DNA of 64,000 nt from Corallochytrium limacisporum (GCA_002811645.1 PDIP01000012.1:54452-118451); one strand, 5' to 3'. Shown: positions 9,801 through 18,716, counted from the first letter of the stretch. The notes: a model not told the origin generated them from the sequence alone. Made by a program: numbers and translations.

Positions 9801-12317
9801 ATGCGCCAGTCTGCGATCAAGCGCTTGCAGCAAGGTATGGCTGAGTTGATGGCCGCCACAGCGTCATCCACGTCCACCGTGGACCGTTCCGCAGATCTTC
9901 GTCGTATCACCGCGTCCCTGGGTGTGCACTCTGGCATAGCCAAGTTTCTAAACTGCACTGAGGTTAACGTTGGTCTCGTCGGACTCTGCCACACTTGGGT
10001 CGAAGAGGCATTCCGCATAGGACATGGAGTCTCGGATCTGCAACGGACCACTTCGAGCCGCCCTGGATTCGGTGCTATGGATGATGACCAATCCACCGCC
10101 AATAGCCATTCGGGCCTCAACCCGTCCACCACCGCTGGGAATACCGTATTGGATACGGTGGTGAGTAAGGAGCAGGTTGTAGCCAGCGAGAACCGGATGC
10201 GTTCAACATTGTGGGCGCTTATGGACGGTCTCCGGGAGAGCCTGATGCAGGGACTGCCCTGGTGCGGTGAAAGCACAGCGTCGCTGGTAGAACTGTCGGC
10301 GAATTGGCGCCAACGCGTGCAAGAGGCAGCCGTGCCTTCGACGGACAGCGCAGTGCAACGGAAAAGTGGTAGTGCGACCGGCTCGGACCCTGTCAATGTG
10401 GACAAGAAGAGAATCAAACGATACGTTCGCGAAAAGGACGGCACTGTGCGCGAGGTGATGGAACACTCAGGCGAGCAGCCAAAAGATGGAAGGCCCAAGG
10501 ACACCAGTACGAATGTCGTTGCCGATCACCAGTCTGTTGTGGAAAGACAGCGATATGCGCTCTTCGAAAAAGGACTGCTCCATGCCCCGACACAAGGATC
10601 AAATGCTCTACCCTGCGGCGTAACTCGCCTTGTTCTGCAATGCATTCTTGCTGGCATCATGAGCCGAAGTGTGGGAGCGCAAGCATTTAATGATCTTGAC
10701 CTGTTGTACTCCGGAGTCTCTGTGAAGGAGCGGGAGGCGTTTTCCTCGAACATAGCGGCCTATCTGCCGCTCGTGGAGCAGAGTTTGACAATGTCACACG
10801 CACTGAGTCCAACCCAATATGCTGCGAACCTCGCGGAAACGGCCGAAAGGCTCAGTGAGGGCGACATTGTCGTGTCTTTCCCGTCTGTTCTGCCCGCACT
10901 CGTGGAAGCAGACGAAGGGTCGGCGGCGCATGGTGCGACCACCGGGAACGCAGCAGCTGCTGCTCCGGTCCTCCACTGCACAGAACAATCCGCTGCCTGC
11001 GATGTGGCGCAACGTCTACGCTACTTCAATGACCCCGCTGTCCCCCCGAAGCCCATGGTCAGCGGTGCGTTGTCTTTGCTCGCGTCACTGATTGATCTCC
11101 GTTTCGGTGTGCGGGTGACTAAGCCGCTGATCTCAGAACTGTTTCTTTCCAGTCCGGCTTTGGGAACGCTCGCTGTCCAGAACTTCCCCAGCAGCAAGAT
11201 TCTGATTGATCGAACGCTGCAATCAGACCGTACCATCTTTGGTGAGCAAGTTCTTGCGAAAGTGCCTATCTCTGTCCAGGTGGGTGGTGCAGTAGGGAGT
11301 GCAGTGGCCAACCTCTTCGTACCGGGAGCAAGCAAAGGATCATCGGAAGCGGCGGCCTTTGAGCAGATTAGGCACTGGCGGAGGCTGTCCATGGCTCTGC
11401 TCGCATCCGAGATGGACACTTACGTCAAGGAGCTGCCTAGTATTCTGGAGAAGGTAAGTGACGTGCTTAAGGCGGTGACAGAGCATTTGTTGAAAAGAGA
11501 GGTCTTCCTCTTGCTGCGGGTTATGCTGTTGCGCTTCAGTGCCGGAAATCAGGGCAACATTTGGTCTCTCTTAGTGATTGAGCTTATCCGTGCCTTGCAG
11601 TATGCGGAAGGGCGCTTCAACCAAATTGTTCATGACGATAATCATCAAACTGTGCCGTCGTCGTCAACTAATGGCACGGCGCAAATTATGCACGAACGGG
11701 CTGATGCCGAACCCGTTGTCCGATCCGGCTGCTTGGCTTCGACCTGCAAAGCGCTTGGTATGCTCGTACTTATGCGGCCAGAGGCTTTCTTACTCCACGA
11801 ATGGATATTCCGTGATGCCGCTTTCATGCATCATGATCTGGCCGGGGTCAGTCGTGGATCGGGACAGGACAACGGTAGCAACGCTGCCAGTAAGCATATC
11901 AGCGTTAAGAGCTCGAAGCCGCGCTACCCAGAGTACGTACCAGTGGGTCATGTTTTTACCAATCTCATTGACGTGATGGGTGCAGCGAGTGGGAAGGAAC
12001 GGCACTATCTCGGACTGACCTCCTCGGAGTTCACATTGGACGCCCCGGCGGACCCCTCGGTGACTGAGGAGGGCATCAGTCATGACACACGCACTGCACT
12101 CCTGGGTTGTGACTTGGACGTGCAGACTCTGCACTTTGCGCCCTTTTTCCGAGCCCTGGCGCGGTCTGTAGGTAGCAGCAGTGATACAAACAGCGCCGGA
12201 GCAATCGACGCGCAGCCATCTCAGTCATCGACTATGAGATACCGGAGGTTGCTTGAGGCAAGTGTGCGGGAGGATGTCTGCCGTACGGCAGGGGCATTTG
12301 CATTTTCATCGGTGTAA
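3843..12317 (+). CDS. DOP1: Dopey/Dop1 leucine-zipper-type trafficking protein
   Basis: This 2,824-residue protein is a Dopey (Dop1) homologue. Dopey works with the Mon2 scaffold and the flippase Neo1 at Golgi and endosomes, and is needed for retrograde traffic. The Dopey N-terminal domain is plain in residues ~10-300, including FESCKEWTDLIAFLSRLLK and GVHLKTLEVYDVIF. Helical-repeat sequence follows for most of the length, broken by Ser-, Asp- and Gln-rich linkers near residues 1500-1570, 1810-1870 and 2080-2220. Human DOPEY1 is about 2,465 residues and yeast Dop1 about 1,700, so this copy is long because of the linkers. The coding region is a single 8.5-kb exon. An AATAAA lies about 80 bp after the stop (12398-12403). 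It converges on IND1 with 150 bp between stops. Confidence 0.9.
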   Translation: MSSRASPRAPNRDLTREYKAFDESLKKILRSFESCKEWTDLIAFLSRLLKCMEQYVPVLRRLLHKQAVCKRLAQCLNPELPYGVHLKTLEVYDVIFSDVEQERLVQDIHLYGLGLFPAFAGATITVRSALLTFYRQRMLPLASSLTNVLPGLIPAMLPGLEEGSEHMNETTQLLSDICAVTGVGKVVTTLWNVISDGMQYRLQALDFINLLLTSPTMAKRAGIGFTTLPSQFQEEPEGELVESGHDAETTGGEGRAFDRTMGMALLAAKGHSIPACISGLLAGLEDSQILIQRVALDVTSRLIDLTKEEQAFREEHIVRAVAASLEVLQRLNSGLTRRLYAWWLNNVNGGGMDGPGFETIPDITKRRIVSGIIRVLKKPLWDMGLEKPFEVERAALESTTSKAAAKHIQRTAKALVLVFSRHDAVIAFMPSFLREVFMTILQGSELVANAQEGEGSAAGQISVLRAQEVSKLVDLMLINVQKLIEGTDATMVWSVLTEIWEDRQFDTLALLNLLISSEFIMPEYYADDGAVIFLEQLFKYVKQILEQEGSAFDMIHSDTMLSAIFAVCNEIFHNIVCITAGLKLKERKHRQRSQSPAFSDTDNIRMSPMQETSEQAHPQVMMKRSGSFFHEEMMAYEEVKSILYDGPPDRGWTAHGLIARQQGRLLELILMYCGFAQRLFDSRLQLFESQEAQFWYTGEDFDMVARPFFTLAAKVNALWYILEKCDAIQSQTFVSKTQWNASAGWVDAVTNFIIKYAKPTFTSDLLTPEDACDVFRESAEDTRETHIVVLSTIRFLINLMTINSELPVTASVDGDVECPFGARLYQRIHVHGRLNLIMAGFLWRLLCPDLRPNINNGSPARYLALLNDLSDSREPEMIIGRVLNCGTGLKSTISVLEESGNGRVFVEDLNTVVGRAIETYGMFFKLTKGIVVYPSFARPTLLMLDLLTSGSAGGMNSDMNQRLLVVIEDMILVQTTALQVNARVHGEDDATLQFARLMDPLMSILLEPSNIGINRANSPNEATLGSARPVLYSERRIHAALKILLLFMRQRLDLIAMMTLLTPVTGVYIEVLAQGQLDILRIVNAAGSGARQKLSDTSDRKVQQELSIAAQHSLQLKSPCRTMFDVIVLATVLIVQAEAPMRRNQSASDLAHELIDYSSTRLLALEVLAECMAGIALCIQRQSDSQDMRHMRVIKSLTNSAIYNNRVAFLRYYVVLLQDVILSTDKTRTDADMARAHNNHAQYFADVLIKSIFMIIGLPYTNLEEHSGRSTQLAEPSHGEKSSHDDLQGSRISMTSPHFNHLRTAGTSVQSLADVFASGVDCYEASHAILQAVRQFVIENRRGSTVSVVTMWLQHASSLPRVLPTGPALDAYHRCFQLVCDGLQTVRSDLMAHTQSLKNEIRIFDSLREQQRRSLARQSQRKAATPLPVGSELPPRLTETACFKELPMPLVTMNVLQELMNMLRTMLEAGMVASDIDEIKAWEIVRQKQMMGSRDGHSFSLDNGGLLGRGRVIDDADLVAGKTTDTDTSDGKGFFGNLFGSKSAEEKDARAKSHSVPQDDNHGALPEHALTQPNVGDSNLSIWYTVRSTVLQWRRNESRMDTQQLAKAGSHWILPVLDRTCAMWEHCEELCTSLQNKAGKAIARNRSMPQTPMPARLRRRSGTTDHLLSTGGDRTLLHTEESDSKLLAALNQEDLLLYGRSRAVQKQAIEILARVFWLDRHRCVATVLQLLDFFDTPQLLSELAKEHIFAMNTGKSAKVEDKADTAQSKLRHVMLRMLLGSKICDLSTLIRTIRELILNMRSGKTSVPIAPNDEQADPMVKEETAMTSPKTRKASTAADPRGSVRASEQGKVARSREAIATAFKQQQHAATATSVLYTVFSSTEASLLPISDRVRLEVSAIRLVEDAVQWFLIQRRQTWQLLGSSARPSARGAAKNDSLPLSKAEYVDLQGMICSFVSEVQVSADSIMGVGSAYGSAAKKDTSAERMRQSAIKRLQQGMAELMAATASSTSTVDRSADLRRITASLGVHSGIAKFLNCTEVNVGLVGLCHTWVEEAFRIGHGVSDLQRTTSSRPGFGAMDDDQSTANSHSGLNPSTTAGNTVLDTVVSKEQVVASENRMRSTLWALMDGLRESLMQGLPWCGESTASLVELSANWRQRVQEAAVPSTDSAVQRKSGSATGSDPVNVDKKRIKRYVREKDGTVREVMEHSGEQPKDGRPKDTSTNVVADHQSVVERQRYALFEKGLLHAPTQGSNALPCGVTRLVLQCILAGIMSRSVGAQAFNDLDLLYSGVSVKEREAFSSNIAAYLPLVEQSLTMSHALSPTQYAANLAETAERLSEGDIVVSFPSVLPALVEADEGSAAHGATTGNAAAAAPVLHCTEQSAACDVAQRLRYFNDPAVPPKPMVSGALSLLASLIDLRFGVRVTKPLISELFLSSPALGTLAVQNFPSSKILIDRTLQSDRTIFGEQVLAKVPISVQVGGAVGSAVANLFVPGASKGSSEAAAFEQIRHWRRLSMALLASEMDTYVKELPSILEKVSDVLKAVTEHLLKREVFLLLRVMLLRFSAGNQGNIWSLLVIELIRALQYAEGRFNQIVHDDNHQTVPSSSTNGTAQIMHERADAEPVVRSGCLASTCKALGMLVLMRPEAFLLHEWIFRDAAFMHHDLAGVSRGSGQDNGSNAASKHISVKSSKPRYPEYVPVGHVFTNLIDVMGAASGKERHYLGLTSSEFTLDAPADPSVTEEGISHDTRTALLGCDLDVQTLHFAPFFRALARSVGSSSDTNSAGAIDAQPSQSSTMRYRRLLEASVREDVCRTAGAFAFSSV

Positions 12318-12397
12318 AAGAAACTTCATCATTGTTTGTAGATCATGACTTTGCTGAACACTTGTAATCAGTAGTAATGGTGTGCAACCGCCCAAGG

Positions 12398-12403
12398 AAT
12401 AAA
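12398..12403 (+). promoter_or_regulatory. Candidate poly(A) signal for Dopey
   Basis: AATAAA, about 80 bp after the Dopey stop codon and within the 150-bp gap to the convergent IND1 gene, so the two 3' ends probably meet here. Confidence 0.4.
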
Positions 12404-12467
12404 GATTCGCAAAATCCTATGCCGGTAGTTAGTTCACATGCGTTCATGTTGAGGGAACAGTCGGGCA

Positions 12468-13673
12468 CTATTGCTCTGTCTTGACATGTGCTCGGCGACC
12501 TTTCTGCCAGAACTGATGTGCTTGACTCTCACGACTGCACAAATCGTCCCAGACTCTCTGCGCAATATCGCGGAAGGCACGCGCTGTTTCTGATCGGCTT
12601 GCTTCAGCGTCGGTGAGCAGTAGCGGCAGTCCCTGATCCCCAGCGTCCGCCAATCTTGGTTCGATTGGGACGTCTCCAAGGAAGTTCAGTCCGAGTTCCC
12701 CAGCTAGATCCTTAGCACCGTCCTTGGATCCGAAGATTCGGTGCGATTTGCCGCAGCTATCACAGACCAGATGAGACATATTCTGGACCAAACCGACAAT
12801 CGGTACGTCCGTCTGCGCAAACATGCGCACACCCCTGCGCGCGTCACCAACTGCAACCTCCGGTGGAGTACTTACTACTACTGCACCATCGACACACAGG
12901 TCCTGCGCGATGGTAAGCTGCACGTCGCCAGTGCCTGGTGGCATGTCGATGATTAGTAAATCGAGGCCCGAAGAATGCTGCGGTTTCTCATCTCTTGGCC
13001 AAGCCACACCACGTAAAAGCTTCTTTAGAGCCGACATGACCATCATTCCCCTCCACACCACCGCATCTGCAGGATCCATAAGGAATCCCATGCTCATGCA
13101 GGTCAGCCCATGGTTTCGTAGAGGGATCAGCCTCCCTTGACCGTCGGACAGGCACCGCTGCCCCTCCAGCCCGAGCAAGCGCGGAATGGACGGTCCGAAA
13201 ACGTCCGCATCCAGAAGTCCGACTCGCAGATCTGCCACTGCGCGATGCTGAGTGAAAGGATCCTTGACACCACCATTGGCAAGAATGAACGCCAGATTGG
13301 CTGCGACCGTGGACTTTCCCACCCCGCCTTTGGCACTGCTAACGAGCAGTATGCGGTCGATGCCCGCGATAGGAAGCCTGGCCTGCCAGGGTTTCTTCTT
13401 CTTTTTGGCCTGATCTGCGTCAGCAGGTTCTTGTGGCGATGCTCGAATACTATGCCCGGACACGTGGTCGTTTGGGTTGTGTGCATGGTCTGAAAGTGGT
13501 TTCTGAGACTCATTCTGTGGTTGACTAGTTGGTTTGCTTTTGAACGGATTCCAGATCATTTGTAGAGTGGGGCTGGAATGGAGCCTCCTCCGCTGGATCG
13601 CGACCGCCAGCGGTCCTGATGTCTTGGTAGTGCTCAATCGTAGTGCCATGACAGTGCCAGCTACACGTGACAT
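12468..13673 (-). CDS. NUBPL: Mitochondrial IND1/NUBPL Fe-S ATPase
   Basis: This 401-residue P-loop protein of the Mrp/NBP35 family matches IND1 (NUBPL), which delivers iron-sulfur clusters to respiratory complex I in mitochondria. A deviant Walker A (SSAKGGVGKST) lies near residue 110. DMPPGTGD and the QNMSHLVCDSCGKSHRIFG block follow, with the CxxC pair that binds the bridging cluster. The first 35 residues are free of acidic residues and rich in Arg, Ser and Thr, with an Arg-Arg-Arg-Leu-His-Ser-Ser tail, as expected of a mitochondrial presequence. That is why I start at the ATG at 13671-13673. A 29-codon longer frame begins with TTG and lacks targeting character. Cytosolic NBP35 carries an N-terminal four-cysteine ferredoxin-like motif, absent here, which supports the mitochondrial assignment. 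Confidence 0.9.
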   Translation of the reverse strand: MSRVAGTVMALRLSTTKTSGPLAVAIQRRRLHSSPTLQMIWNPFKSKPTSQPQNESQKPLSDHAHNPNDHVSGHSIRASPQEPADADQAKKKKKPWQARLPIAGIDRILLVSSAKGGVGKSTVAANLAFILANGGVKDPFTQHRAVADLRVGLLDADVFGPSIPRLLGLEGQRCLSDGQGRLIPLRNHGLTCMSMGFLMDPADAVVWRGMMVMSALKKLLRGVAWPRDEKPQHSSGLDLLIIDMPPGTGDVQLTIAQDLCVDGAVVVSTPPEVAVGDARRGVRMFAQTDVPIVGLVQNMSHLVCDSCGKSHRIFGSKDGAKDLAGELGLNFLGDVPIEPRLADAGDQGLPLLLTDAEASRSETARAFRDIAQRVWDDLCSRESQAHQFWQKGRRAHVKTEQ

Positions 13674-14366
13674 TTTTGCCCGAGTAACAATGGTATGTTC
13701 ATGACGCTCTTGCGCTCCCGTATTCGGGAGGTCATCATACACTGTCTGTCCTTCATGCAATTAGTCCGTGGTCAGGGAACGGTAGTTCAAGGCAAAGTCC
13801 TCAAATAGAGCCGCGATCACACCGTGTCATTTCGGTTGGGCGTATGCGTACCGGGCCGGGTGTGCTCTCTCGATTCACGCCGCAGGCCGTCTGCGACTTT
13901 CCGTGGTGGAAGAGGTTGAGAAAACAGGGGTGCCGGTGCGGGCTCGGCGTGACACACAGTCCCTCTCTCGCTCAGCAACGGCCTTGTTCTGATTTTGCTT
14001 TGGCTTTAGAAGTTCACGGAGGGGACTTAGAGGGATGGTCGGGTGAGCCAGAGGAGGGTGAACCACCAACGGTATGTTGGAACCGTACAGAAGTTGTGGG
14101 ATTGTCCAAACGCGATGGGTACTTCTTTGGAAGAGCAACCGGGAGTCTGTTGAATGGAGACTTCCAATTGTTGTTAGGAGGACTGTATGATCTCACTGTA
14201 CAGCCAAGTTCAATGAACTTTGTTTCCCCATGAGTACGCGGAGCTCATAGTACGTATCTCACCGCCGATAGAGGATCAAGTGCATGAGGGTCACAAAGAC
14301 AAGGATTTCTGCGTTTGGATCTTGTTCGTTTGAATCAACAAATCTAAGGATTCTAATTTCAAAACC
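13674..14366. other. Divergent spacer between IND1 and hydrolase genes
   Basis: This 693-bp region must contain the promoters of both flanking genes. Open frames of 129 codons (13844-14233, plus) and 87 codons (13875-14138, minus) lie opposite each other. Neither has recognisable content or an obvious initiation context. I treat them as chance frames. Confidence 0.45.
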
Positions 14367-15941
14367 ATGACATCTTCGCCACGTATCATCACTGCTGCTG
14401 TTTCACTGCAGAACATTTCCTCCGATACGGATGGGAGCATCGAGGCAAAGACCGACATCATGCGCAGCGAGTCCTATGTCCGTCAGGCCCGGATGGCCAA
14501 TATCAGGAAGCGACCTGTGTATGAGACTGGGAATCCGGTGCTCTTTGTCGTGCGTATACTCCTGATTGTGACCTTGGGTCTGTGGGAAGTCATCAAGGGT
14601 ATCGCGCGCCGGATTCGCAATGGGCCTGGAGACGTGCCCCCTATGTGGCGCAAAGTTGGCATCCTTCGTCAGATTGAGCTCAATATGAGCCGACCGTCAG
14701 CTGGGAGTCCATACATTGCCGCGGCTGACTTCAATCGCATTGCAGAGCCGGCAGCGCAGGCGCTGTTCGGCCGCCCGTACAGTCCTCTGTTTCCTGGGCG
14801 TGATCCGAAGACATTCACAGCGAGCGGTTCAGTGCCTGCCAAACTGATTCCGCCTGTTGAGGGTGATGATGAGTACGCCCCCGGCCGCAATCTAATTGAC
14901 CATCGCTATGCGAATCGATCGGATGACATCGAAAGTAGTGTTGGATCAGGATCAGGACAAAATAGTCACAATGGTCACAAACTCCATGCCACTACAGCCG
15001 TCACCGAACAGTCCAAAGTCCACCGCCCGGACAATCCTTCTACGGATCCTGTTTACTACGAAGGGCTCTGGATCGGCTACAACGCCCCCAATCCCGCAGT
15101 CCATCCTCTCAGTTCCCAGAGTTCAGTTCTCTACTTTCTTCATGGCGGCTGCTATTCACAGTTTAGCTCCAAAGTTTTTCTGCAACAGCTGCTGGACGTG
15201 CAAGCGGCATACGGCCGAATGCACGCCGACGGCAACGATCCAAGTGCCTTCCTGCATATTTTCAGCCTCGACTATGGCCTCTGTCCGCATCAATGCCAGT
15301 GGCCCCAGCCGCGGCGTGAGGCAGTTGCCGGCTATCTCTACCTCACACAGACTGTGGGTATCGACCCAAAACGAATTGTCATCGCCGGCGACTCGGCAGG
15401 AGGCAGTCTTGCGATTGCCACTGTGCGATATCTGCGCGATTTCTTTCCAGCGGAGATGCAGCCCGCTGCCCTCGTGCTTATTTCACCGGTAGTCGTGCTG
15501 GAGGCGCGCTTGACGGAGGCAGTAGACAAGGATCCTTCTATTGGGGGCGACGCGCTGGACGCAGCTGGATTGTGGCACATGCGGGAAGCTGTTTACGGGC
15601 CTTTAGGGCGTGACCATCCGGCCTTTGATAGCAGCAACCGCGACCCTTACTTGAGTCCGGCGCTGGCAGAGGACGGAAATCGGTACTTTCCACCGCAGCT
15701 TGTGATGTACGGTACGGGGGAGATTCTCAGGGACCAGATCGAATTGTACATTGAAAGGTGTCGGCGAGTGGGAAAAGCCGCACACAGAAATCTACATGTG
15801 GTAGTCGCAGAGGACATGCCTCATGACTTCCCCTTGCTGCCAAGAGCCGGTGACTACTATAAAGAGATCATTGCCGCGTACATCGCTGCACACGGAGTGG
15901 CCGTCCCTGAAAGGGCATTTGAGAGTTTGAGCCTACAGTAG
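14367..15941 (+). CDS. Alpha/beta-hydrolase, hormone-sensitive-lipase-like
   Basis: This 524-residue protein carries an alpha/beta-hydrolase fold-3 catalytic domain of the hormone-sensitive lipase / arylacetamide deacetylase / steryl acetyl hydrolase group. The oxyanion motif, usually HGGG, reads FLHGGCYSQFSS near residues 256-267. The nucleophile elbow is GDSAGGS near residue 345. A late Asp and the EDMPHDFPLL segment near residue 488 supply the Asp-His of the triad. Residues ~55-75 form a hydrophobic helix (VLFVVRILLIVTLGLWEVI), so the enzyme is probably membrane-anchored with its catalytic domain after it. The third Gly of HGGG is replaced by Cys, as in some family members. Substrate is unknown; a short-chain acyl or steryl ester is plausible. 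AATAAA lies 25 bp after the stop. It converges on the SMCR8-like gene. Confidence 0.8.
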   Translation: MTSSPRIITAAVSLQNISSDTDGSIEAKTDIMRSESYVRQARMANIRKRPVYETGNPVLFVVRILLIVTLGLWEVIKGIARRIRNGPGDVPPMWRKVGILRQIELNMSRPSAGSPYIAAADFNRIAEPAAQALFGRPYSPLFPGRDPKTFTASGSVPAKLIPPVEGDDEYAPGRNLIDHRYANRSDDIESSVGSGSGQNSHNGHKLHATTAVTEQSKVHRPDNPSTDPVYYEGLWIGYNAPNPAVHPLSSQSSVLYFLHGGCYSQFSSKVFLQQLLDVQAAYGRMHADGNDPSAFLHIFSLDYGLCPHQCQWPQPRREAVAGYLYLTQTVGIDPKRIVIAGDSAGGSLAIATVRYLRDFFPAEMQPAALVLISPVVVLEARLTEAVDKDPSIGGDALDAAGLWHMREAVYGPLGRDHPAFDSSNRDPYLSPALAEDGNRYFPPQLVMYGTGEILRDQIELYIERCRRVGKAAHRNLHVVVAEDMPHDFPLLPRAGDYYKEIIAAYIAAHGVAVPERAFESLSLQ

Positions 15942-15966
15942 CCAAGTCGAAGCATTGGAATTGATC

Positions 15967-15972
15967 AATAAA
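15967..15972 (+). promoter_or_regulatory. Candidate poly(A) signal for the hydrolase
   Basis: AATAAA, 25 bp after the hydrolase stop codon, in a 237-bp convergent gap. Confidence 0.4.
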
Positions 15973-16178
15973 GTTTCGTGTTTTATGGAAACAAGATTCT
16001 GGCGGCACTGGGGCGTTGCGGTCGAACCTAGGTCACGACACGAAGAGACAGAGAATTCTACCAAAACGTCACATTCGTGGGGAACATTCAACAGAGCACC
16101 AACTAGATTACAAGACATACGCCCAAAAAAATTGAAGACTCCGATAGGTAAACGGTCAGTGTGTCTGAACGGCAATTC

Positions 16179-18716
16179 TTACATTTTCAGGATCTGAGCC
16201 TGCGGGAGGGACAGGGCAGGGTGTGGTACGATGGGCATCTCCAAAGCCTCACCAACAGCAGCTGCCGCGCTATTGCTCCGTCCGTATAGCTGGCTCATGC
16301 TTAAACTGTCCACAATAATTGCATCATGGAGGTGAGTTGCGAATTCGTTGATGAGAATTTGCACTCCGCACTCGCGATCTTCTTTGCCGACCATCACTTC
16401 AGTCAGGTCCGTGCGCCCCGTTATGACCATGAGAAGGCTCTTGTAGGTCGTGCATAGTGTCTCTAAAGCTGCCATCATGGCGTGCCATGAAGCTGTCATG
16501 GACTTCAGGTCGCGAAAGGCTACACTATCCTTTGATGACAAATCCCAAGACGATTCGGGGCCGAAAAAGGCTGCCAACATCTTGCCATGATACGGGAGCG
16601 TGATGAGACACCGTTGCTGAACATTCAGCAGGGATATGCCAATGTCGGCCGGCAGAGTTGATCCTGTTGTCTTTTGTCCACCTGCCACCCTGGCTATGCT
16701 CTCCTTCGCGGATCGCCAGAGAGTGTCAGAAGCCTGGTGGTTCTCTGGCATAGCATAGAGTAGGAAGTCATGTGCTGGGGTGTCATCGTCCATGGCCCCA
16801 CTGTTGGTCGCCGCATTCCCCGCACTATCTCCCACCGGCGTCGTCGAGAAAGACCTTCGGGCATGAAGGTTGTACCATGGCACAATTCTGCGCTGTCTCG
16901 CAAGCTCGGCCAGGGACCCGGGTACGAAGAAGGAGAGTCCCTTGATCAACAGCGCTGCCCTTTCAATTTCCAGATCTCGCTGCTGTTGCTGCTGTCCTGT
17001 TTGTGTATGCTGATCCAGTTTCCCGACGCCGAGGTCCGGTCGGGCCAGGACAATGACTGGCCTCTGTAGGAGCAGGGCAAAGACAATATACACTAGCACC
17101 TTCTTCCGCAACCCAGAATCCAAGAGAAATTGAAGACCCGGTATGAGGTAACATTGACGGCAGAACTTTGATTGGACGTCCATGCTGTTGCCGGATGCCG
17201 CTGATGATTCATACCATTCTTTGACAGCAGCAGATCCAGCTACCGTACATGGCGAGTGCCAGAAACCATTTTCTGCACGCGCATGTGAGGAGACCATCAC
17301 TTCCGCAACTCGACTACCACGGAAGACATCATCGATCCAGTCATCTCGTCCACAGGCGGACTCAACTTCACGCAGCAGATTTTCAATGCCTCCTTCGCGG
17401 ATGAGTGAGAGAAACCCGTCGTTGAATGCGGTCATGAACTCTTCATAGACGCACCTACCAATGAGGTGGTGGAAAGGATCCAGGTCTGTGTCGTTAAGAG
17501 ACGTTTTTTTCAGCGTTTCAATCAAGATATGTTGAGCAGGATCATGGTGACTGTTGTTACAGTTGCTGTCGTCTCTGTTGTCGCCAGACGGGCTGAACTG
17601 ATCCCTCTGCTTGGTCAGAAGATAATCGATAACGTCGATTAGAGTCCTCCTTAGCTCCGAGTGATATTCGGTAAGAATACTGCCACCTTTAAAGTCCTGA
17701 TCGCTGTTGACCTTGTACACCTCTAACTCTTGTCCGTCTCTGCTTTGCCAAAAATCGTGCAGGATAGCTTTGATTTGCTTATGTGTAGTACCCTCCGCCT
17801 TGCTCCGCGTGGCCAGGAAGTCCATGTACTTAGATTGGTCTGCTTCCACCGCAGCTATGTGCATGTTTACATTTAGCGGGGTAATCTCTGTCTCATGGCC
17901 ACGGTCTAGCTGGGCCAGAGAAAGGCCACGATCTTCGGTGGTGGGAATGGTGTGAAAATTGTCTGCGTCGACAGAGCCGGTGAAGGATTGCGCAGTAAAA
18001 CGCAGATTTCGGAGCCTCGTTTCCGCCTGCGCTACAACAAAACACGCATTCCCAATGTGTGCCCGATCCACCAATGAGGAAAATTGATCAAGCACATTGT
18101 GTTCTTGGATATGTGCTTTGGCAATATCTGCAGTGACATACGCCAACGCAAATCTCCGGCTCAGTCCTCGTGCAGCCAGGTCGCCAAGGTCAAAGAAACG
18201 GATCAATGCTACGTGGCCAGGTTTCTTTCGTCGATGGATTCGCACAGTACCGTTACCCGTGTGTTCGGCAGTGATGATGTTGCTTCGTTCTGTGCATTCT
18301 TTATCCTCGCTTCCTGGCGCCATAGACAGAGTACTCGCGTACGCTGAATACAGTGGTGCAATACTGCTTATCTGCATGCAGAGTTCGTCAAGATCCCATC
18401 CCTTTCTAGTCTTGCCGCTTCCACCAGGATGCTGTGCGTCTTGGGTGAAAATTGCCTCCTGTCCCTCGCCATCTGCCAACTCTTCTTCGTGAATCCCGGC
18501 AGGGTTGCATTCTGTATGATCGGTGCCACGTTCCCCAGTCAAGACAGACGCCGTTACGTTGGACTGAGTTCCTTGTCTGGTTTCGTACTGCTGTCCGTCT
18601 TTGGTACCGAATCTATCGACAGCCTGTTGCGGCACAGTTGCGTTATCTTCTCGAATGATCACAGTCCGAGGCCCTTCATACTCTGACAGCTCCACAAGGA
18701 GCAACAGGTCCCGCAT
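16179..18716 (-). CDS. SMCR8-like DENN/longin protein (folliculin superfamily)
   Basis: This 845-residue protein resembles SMCR8 and, more distantly, folliculin. In animals SMCR8 pairs with C9orf72 as a GTPase-activating complex at lysosomes, in autophagy and mTORC1 control; Lst4/Lst7 are the yeast counterparts. The start MRDLLLLVELSEYEGPRTV is a longin-type opening (the SE..GP pattern of folliculin and SMCR8). Near residues 170-235, RFFDLGDLAARGLSRRFALAY followed by GNACFVVAQAETRLRNLRFTA fits the SMCR8 block of an 'ARG' helix and a GN...E..LR.L tail. The C-terminal half, with DLKSMTASWHAMM and a Leu-rich hydrophobic strand near residue 530, fits a divergent DENN domain. Long Gln- and Asp-rich linkers separate the parts. 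SMCR8 is my best call; a folliculin-like assignment cannot be excluded. Confidence 0.7.
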   Translation of the reverse strand: MRDLLLLVELSEYEGPRTVIIREDNATVPQQAVDRFGTKDGQQYETRQGTQSNVTASVLTGERGTDHTECNPAGIHEEELADGEGQEAIFTQDAQHPGGSGKTRKGWDLDELCMQISSIAPLYSAYASTLSMAPGSEDKECTERSNIITAEHTGNGTVRIHRRKKPGHVALIRFFDLGDLAARGLSRRFALAYVTADIAKAHIQEHNVLDQFSSLVDRAHIGNACFVVAQAETRLRNLRFTAQSFTGSVDADNFHTIPTTEDRGLSLAQLDRGHETEITPLNVNMHIAAVEADQSKYMDFLATRSKAEGTTHKQIKAILHDFWQSRDGQELEVYKVNSDQDFKGGSILTEYHSELRRTLIDVIDYLLTKQRDQFSPSGDNRDDSNCNNSHHDPAQHILIETLKKTSLNDTDLDPFHHLIGRCVYEEFMTAFNDGFLSLIREGGIENLLREVESACGRDDWIDDVFRGSRVAEVMVSSHARAENGFWHSPCTVAGSAAVKEWYESSAASGNSMDVQSKFCRQCYLIPGLQFLLDSGLRKKVLVYIVFALLLQRPVIVLARPDLGVGKLDQHTQTGQQQQQRDLEIERAALLIKGLSFFVPGSLAELARQRRIVPWYNLHARRSFSTTPVGDSAGNAATNSGAMDDDTPAHDFLLYAMPENHQASDTLWRSAKESIARVAGGQKTTGSTLPADIGISLLNVQQRCLITLPYHGKMLAAFFGPESSWDLSSKDSVAFRDLKSMTASWHAMMAALETLCTTYKSLLMVITGRTDLTEVMVGKEDRECGVQILINEFATHLHDAIIVDSLSMSQLYGRSNSAAAAVGEALEMPIVPHPALSLPQAQILKM

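Noticed and set aside
13844..14233. 129-codon frame upstream of the hydrolase
   Set aside because: No recognised content, opposed by another frame, lies in a two-promoter region.
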